A DNA stretch of 64,000 nt, from NCBI GenBank assembly GCA_039819545.1, contig JBCBRS010000002.1, positions 1 to 64,000 of the forward strand. The letters run 5' to 3'. Every line of letters starts with the position of its first letter. Position 1 is the stretch's first letter. The DNA comes from CALLPQ01 sp039819545. GTDB lineage: Bacteria > Pseudomonadota > Alphaproteobacteria > Caulobacterales > Parvularculaceae. The notes under the pieces are model-generated. The model was given only the letters and a program-made list of their open reading frames with translations. It had not been told where the DNA came from and did no database searches. The position numbers and the translations under genes are program-made. This document shows, piece by piece, positions 59,635 to 64,000 of the stretch.

Positions 59635-61116
59635 CTAACGCTTGTCTGTCCCACTTGCCGGTTGTTTTGACATTTCCTGGCAATGGGCGCGCAGCCCCGC
59701 AGCAACGCGAGATACCTTAGACGCGTTCGATCCTTTGACCATAATAATGTCACCATCATGGAGGCGCTCTGTTATCTTTTTGGTCAACATCTGCGCGTCA
59801 GCCGCTTTTTCACCGCGCAGGGCGCACGGCAAGGCCTCCCACAGATAATCCATGAGCGGACCGGTCACATGGACCTGATCAATCCCGTTTTGAAGCAGGC
59901 TGTCAGCCAGCCCGGCGTGGAGCGCGGGAGCAGAATGTCCCAGTTCGAGCATTTCCCCCAGAACAGCAATGCGCCGGGCACCGGTATTGGATTTTGGCAA
60001 CGTTCCCATCAATTGAATGGCTGCGGCCATAGATGCCGGATTGGCATTATAACTTTCATCGAGGAGCGTCATGGCCCCTGCGCCGCCCGGCAGGATCAAC
60101 CGGGTCTGGGCGCCGCGCCCGGCGCCGGGGACAAAAGCCTTCAGACCGGCAAGGACTTGTTCGGTGCCCACCCCAATCGCGCCCGCGGCAAGAAGCGCGG
60201 CAAGCGCGTTCATGGCTTGATGCTCCCCCGGCGCACCGAGCGCAAAGCGTAACGGGCTACCCATCAAATCAGCGTCGACCCACTGGCCGGCACCATCCTC
60301 AAACGGGTCCGTGCCCACCAGACGGGCGTCGGCGTCATTCGAGCGGCCAAATGTTAAAATCGTTGACGCGGGCGAGGCCTTTGCCCGGTGACGCAGGAGA
60401 TCATAATGGGCGTTATCGCGGGGCAGGATGGCCGTGCCGCCGGGCTTGATCCCGGTGAAGATTTCGGCTTTGGCTTCGGCAATACCCTCAACGCTGTCAA
60501 AAAATTCCAGATGCGCCGCATTGACCGTCGTGATTATTGCCGCATGCGGACGAACTAGATTAACCAGCGGGATGATTTCTCCCGCATGGTTCATTCCAAT
60601 CTCAAAAACACCGTACCGCGCCCCCGATGGCATACTTGCCAGGGTTAGGGGCACGCCCAAATGATTGTTGAAACTGCGGTCGGCGGCATGAACCGGGCCC
60701 GCATCGCTCAGCATTGCGCGCAGCATCTCCTTGGTGCTTGTTTTACCGGCGCTGCCTGTTACCGCTATACGCTTGCCAAAATTGCGCAAGCGGGCCGCGC
60801 GGGCGAGATCGCGCAACCCCTCCATGGTATCACGCACCACAAGAAAGGGTTTGCCGTCCGGTGCGTCAGCGGGGGGCCGGGTTACGAGGGCCGCGCTTGC
60901 CCCGGCGGCGAAGGCGGCATCAACAAAATCGTGGCCATCGCGCACATCTTTTACAGCCACAAAAATTTCGCCCGGTTGGATCGTTCGGCTATCAATGGCG
61001 ATGCCACCCGCCATCCATTCTTCAGCTTCCCATCGGTCAGGGTCACCGCCGCGCGCGCATAACATGCCGCCCGTTGCCGACGCCGCTTCGTAGGCTGTCC
61101 ATAGAGGTTTACCCAT
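59635..61116 (-). CDS. murF: UDP-MurNAc-tripeptide--D-Ala-D-Ala ligase
   Basis: This ligase adds the D-Ala-D-Ala dipeptide. The 493-residue protein has IAVTGSAGKTSTKEML, NNHLGVPLTLASMP, FEIGMNHAGEI and LLDESYNANPASMAAAI. The ATG at 61116 overlaps the murE end by 8 bp, with a GGTGGTG run just upstream; an in-frame start 24 bp earlier also exists. Confidence 0.96.
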   Translation of the reverse strand: MGKPLWTAYEAASATGGMLCARGGDPDRWEAEEWMAGGIAIDSRTIQPGEIFVAVKDVRDGHDFVDAAFAAGASAALVTRPPADAPDGKPFLVVRDTMEGLRDLARAARLRNFGKRIAVTGSAGKTSTKEMLRAMLSDAGPVHAADRSFNNHLGVPLTLASMPSGARYGVFEIGMNHAGEIIPLVNLVRPHAAIITTVNAAHLEFFDSVEGIAEAKAEIFTGIKPGGTAILPRDNAHYDLLRHRAKASPASTILTFGRSNDADARLVGTDPFEDGAGQWVDADLMGSPLRFALGAPGEHQAMNALAALLAAGAIGVGTEQVLAGLKAFVPGAGRGAQTRLILPGGAGAMTLLDESYNANPASMAAAIQLMGTLPKSNTGARRIAVLGEMLELGHSAPALHAGLADSLLQNGIDQVHVTGPLMDYLWEALPCALRGEKAADAQMLTKKITERLHDGDIIMVKGSNASKVSRVAAGLRAHCQEMSKQPASGTDKR

Positions 61117-62569
61117 CACCACCACCTTTGTTGTCTGCAATCAGACGTTGCACCACCACAGTGTCATCAAAAGAAATCGTCCGGTCCCCAATGACTTGAC
61201 CGGTTTCATGTCCTTTGCCCAAAATCATCAGAACATCACCAGGCCGCAGCTCGCCTATGCCATAGGCGATGGCTTTCTCGCGATCTCCAATATCCGTTGC
61301 CTGCGGTGCGCCTTCACGCAAAGCCGCCCGGATTTGAGCAGGGTCTTCCGAGCGCGGATTATCATCGGCTAGAATAACGCGATCAGCATGGGCGGCAGCG
61401 GCTGCACCCATGGGCGCACGTTTTGTGGGGTCACGGTCCCCGCCAGCGCCAATAATAGCAAGCAACCGCCCTTGCGTGTGCGGACGCGCAGCCTTTAAGG
61501 CAGTGGCGATCGCATCGGGCGTATGGGCGTAATCAACATAGATGCCGGCGCCGCCATGCCGCCCGGCCAGCGCCATACGCCCGGGCACACCGGTAAGATC
61601 GCCAAGATGGGCCAACACCTCATCCACAGCAACGCCGCTTGCCATTACAAGGCCCACAGCCACAAGGGCGTTTTCGGCCTGAAACTGGCCCAACAGCGGC
61701 AAGTGAAAGCTTTGCTCTGTACCCATACCAAACTGCAAATCAACGGTCAGACCCGCAGGCTCTGGCGTTACCCGCAAGAGTTTAAGTGTTTCACCAGTCT
61801 TACCGGTTGTCAGTAAGTGGCAGTCGCGGTCTGAGAGAAGAGCGGTAAGATCTTCTGCCCCGGCCCCATCGCGATTGATGATGACCGTTCCTCCGGGCTT
61901 TAGAAGGTCTGTAAAAAGTCGCTTTTTGGCTAAAAAGTAGGCTTCAAACGTGGCGTGATAGTCGAGATGATCCTGTGTGATATTCGTAAACGCCGCCGCA
62001 TCAAAGCGCACGCCATCGGCGCGGTACTGATCAAGACCGTGGCTTGAGACTTCCATCGCCAGGTGATCGCAGCCATGGCCTGCCGCCACGCAAAGAGCGC
62101 TGTGCAATGTAACAGGGTCCGGCGTGGTGTGCGCAAGGGGTACGGACCATAGCCCGCCATCTGTACCCAAACCTTGAGCCCCTAAGGTACCGAGCGAGCC
62201 ACCTTGACGGCCAAGCGCTTGCCAAAGTTGCGCTGCAAAAGACGCTGTCGAGGTTTTGCCATTGGTGCCCGTGATCCCCGCCATAAAAGCTGGTATCGCC
62301 CCAAAAAAACGGGCTGCTATCCGGGACAAAGCGGCGCGCGGCTCGGATGCACGGATGATGGGCACGGCAGGTTCCGGGCTATCGGTATAGCCGAGCACAG
62401 CCACAGCGCCACGCCTGATTGCCTCATCGACAAACTGCCAACCGTCGGCATGACGACCCTGTAAGGCCGCAAACAAGTAACCCGGCTCCACCGCACGGCT
62501 ATCGGCGGTGATCCCGGTAATATCGGGATCTTCCGTCTGCGGCAGTTGAGACAGGGTTGAAAGCTTCAT
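61109..62569 (-). CDS. murE: UDP-MurNAc-L-Ala-D-Glu--meso-diaminopimelate ligase
   Basis: This ligase adds the third residue of the stem peptide. The 486-residue protein has GITGTNGKTSTASFAAQLW, FTNITQDHLDYH and DDNPRSEDP; the DNPR motif marks specificity for meso-diaminopimelate rather than lysine. It overlaps ftsI by 4 bp (ATGA) and murF by 8 bp. Confidence 0.97.
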   Translation of the reverse strand: MKLSTLSQLPQTEDPDITGITADSRAVEPGYLFAALQGRHADGWQFVDEAIRRGAVAVLGYTDSPEPAVPIIRASEPRAALSRIAARFFGAIPAFMAGITGTNGKTSTASFAAQLWQALGRQGGSLGTLGAQGLGTDGGLWSVPLAHTTPDPVTLHSALCVAAGHGCDHLAMEVSSHGLDQYRADGVRFDAAAFTNITQDHLDYHATFEAYFLAKKRLFTDLLKPGGTVIINRDGAGAEDLTALLSDRDCHLLTTGKTGETLKLLRVTPEPAGLTVDLQFGMGTEQSFHLPLLGQFQAENALVAVGLVMASGVAVDEVLAHLGDLTGVPGRMALAGRHGGAGIYVDYAHTPDAIATALKAARPHTQGRLLAIIGAGGDRDPTKRAPMGAAAAAHADRVILADDNPRSEDPAQIRAALREGAPQATDIGDREKAIAYGIGELRPGDVLMILGKGHETGQVIGDRTISFDDTVVVQRLIADNKGGGDG

Positions 62570-64000
62570 GGCGTTTCCACCAAGGAAGGTGGCGACGCAA
62601 GGACGGAAGACGTTTGGGACGTCCGCGTTCGGGTCTTGGTCGCACGCCGGATTTCTCGTCTCGCCCTTGTCTGCGTACTGCCATGTGGGTGACGATCGCC
62701 AGCTGAAAGAGCCAGCTTTCCACCAGACAGAGGCGCCAAAAACTGTGGCAGGGCAAGATCATCTCCCACCGTTGGCACGTTCAAAATGGGGGCAGCGCGC
62801 GCTACCACATCATGAAACGCCGGAGCAGCGGTCCACCCCGCCGTCGCATAGCCGTGGGTATCCGCCGTAGGCTGAGGATTATCCAGTGAAACGAGCACCG
62901 CGTACCGTGGCGCGTACCCCGGAAACGCCCCCACAAAACTTGAAATCCGTGCGTTTTTGAGGTAACCGCCTGGTCCCGGCTTATCAGCCGTCGCTGTTTT
63001 ACCAATGGGATAATAGCCCGGCACCTCCGCTTTTTTAGCGGTGCCACTCAAAATGGTCCGGCGCAGGATGCGCCGCATGGTTGCGGTTGTTTGCGGACTA
63101 TAGACCGGCTCATCGTCGCGTGATTGCGGCACTGAACCGGTTGCTTTCAAAAAGGTTGGTACCCGGAAAACCCCATCATTCAACGTGGCGGCAAACCCAG
63201 CGAGGAGATGCAACGGTGTCACTGAGATTCCGTGCCCATAACTCACCGTCGCAGCCTCAACCGGTCCCCACTTTTTTGGCAGGTCAGGGGCCCGGTTTTC
63301 CAGGAGCTCTATGGGCAGTGGGGCAAAAAACCCGAGCCGGCCAAGATATTCCTGCTGCAGCGCCGGGCCCATGGCTTGTGCCATCCGCGCCACACCAATA
63401 TTAGAGGAGTACTGAACAACTTCCGATAAGGTCAGGACCCGGTTTTGCGGGTGATAATCGGTCACTGTAAAACCGGGTACGCGAAACCCGCGACGCGCGT
63501 CATAGGGCGTTGTCTCGTTAGCAAGACCGGTTTCGAGGATTGATGCCGCCGTAATGACCTTAAACGCTGATCCCAAATCATACCGATCATAGGTAAACCG
63601 GTTACGCCGCGCCGCCGTTGGCGACGCCCCTGGCGCGTTGACGTCAAACTCGGGAAAGCTCGCCATGGCGATCATCTCGCCGGTGGTAACATCCATGATA
63701 CCGCCCCAGGCCGCCTCAGCCTGAAACTCGCTCATCCGCTCGGCGAGAACATCCTCAAGCACCTGCTGCACCCGCAAATCAATGGAGGCGGCGAGCGACA
63801 CGGCCTGACCGGTTTTGTCAAGCACATGCTCAAGACCCATGATCGCACCCTCCCCGCGCCGCGCCGGGCCTTTTTCCAGATAGCCGACGAGATGAGGAGC
63901 CAGGCCGCCCTGTGGGTAAAAGCGCATATCACGCCTGGAAAAATGCACCCCCGGTAAGCCGAGTGCAAAAACGTCAGCCTGCTCAACGGGGGATAAATCC
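62566..64000 (-). CDS. ftsI: Penicillin-binding protein 3 (FtsI), 5' end outside the window
   Basis: This septal peptidoglycan transpeptidase is open to the right edge of the window, so the N-terminal membrane span and part of the dimerisation domain are missing. The visible 477 residues begin DLSPVEQADVFALGLPGVHF and contain the active-site S-x-x-K (GSAFKVI), the SxN motif (YSSNIGVARM) and, in place of the usual KTG, KTA (PIGKTATADKPG). A C-terminal extension after the transpeptidase core is basic and Thr/Arg-rich (about 50 residues). It is the first visible gene of the dcw cluster and partners FtsW. Confidence 0.95.
   Translation of the reverse strand, partial: DLSPVEQADVFALGLPGVHFSRRDMRFYPQGGLAPHLVGYLEKGPARRGEGAIMGLEHVLDKTGQAVSLAASIDLRVQQVLEDVLAERMSEFQAEAAWGGIMDVTTGEMIAMASFPEFDVNAPGASPTAARRNRFTYDRYDLGSAFKVITAASILETGLANETTPYDARRGFRVPGFTVTDYHPQNRVLTLSEVVQYSSNIGVARMAQAMGPALQQEYLGRLGFFAPLPIELLENRAPDLPKKWGPVEAATVSYGHGISVTPLHLLAGFAATLNDGVFRVPTFLKATGSVPQSRDDEPVYSPQTTATMRRILRRTILSGTAKKAEVPGYYPIGKTATADKPGPGGYLKNARISSFVGAFPGYAPRYAVLVSLDNPQPTADTHGYATAGWTAAPAFHDVVARAAPILNVPTVGDDLALPQFLAPLSGGKLALSAGDRHPHGSTQTRARREIRRATKTRTRTSQTSSVLASPPSLVETP

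Overview
This window looks like an alphaproteobacterial chromosome. Three things point that way: the gene order rnhB-ccrM-mutY-DUF721-dsbA-smc, a CcrM-type GANTC methyltransferase preceded by a full CtrA-type box, and a complete-looking alphaproteobacterial dcw (division and cell wall) cluster with a second CtrA-like/GANTC arrangement upstream of ftsZ. The genus cannot be read from the sequence. Most of the window is dense, GC-rich housekeeping DNA; accessory DNA is limited to a few places.

Layout. 1-5.2 kb: complex I genes nuoH-I-J-K-L-M on the minus strand. nuoM is cut off at base 73, where the sequence switches to an inverted copy of nuoL (bases 1-72), probably a contig-end chimera. 5.4-8.2 kb: a 36-residue membrane microprotein, a secreted matrixin-like protease and its small exported neighbour. 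8.6-10.8 kb: aroA, a TIGR02300-type zinc-ribbon protein and tRNA-Ala(GGC). 11-17.6 kb: surface-glycan genes, comprising a 1378-residue double glycosyltransferase with seven N-terminal repeats, a sulfotransferase and a DUF2064/GT2 pair. 17.8-27.6 kb: radical SAM protein, rnhB, ccrM, mutY, DUF721, a DsbA-like lipoprotein and smc. 28.2-34.9 kb: phenylalanine hydroxylase, a polyamine operon (ornithine decarboxylase, deoxyhypusine-synthase-like enzyme, agmatinase), glutaminyl cyclase and trxB. 34.9-37.1 kb: a degraded integrative element between REP-like repeats, with an integrase C-terminal remnant, an AT-richer DUF5677-like gene and a truncated AlpA-type excisionase. 37.1-44.6 kb: thiS-thiG, aroQ, accB-accC, an M13 peptidase and a Cys/Met PLP enzyme. 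44.6-47.2 kb: a translationally coupled methyltransferase-glycosyltransferase-FkbM trio. 47.2-64 kb: the dcw cluster, read on the minus strand as ftsI(partial)-murE-murF-mraY-murD-ftsW-murG-murC-murB-ddl-ftsQ-ftsA-ftsZ, mostly with ATGA overlaps or very short gaps.

How the parts fit together. The dcw genes make lipid II from UDP-MurNAc and build the division septum. CcrM and the CtrA/GANTC sites are the expected cell-cycle control layer, and the same two signals occur at both ccrM and ftsZ. SMC organises the chromosome. The polyamine operon can make putrescine by two routes and carries an aminobutyl-transferring enzyme with no visible eIF5A substrate. I did not find an undescribed multi-gene system that I could defend. 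The observations most worth a second look are the degraded integrative element after trxB, the palindromic contig start, the intrinsic terminator inside the nuo operon, the ccrM/ftsZ regulatory sites and the DHS-like polyamine enzyme.
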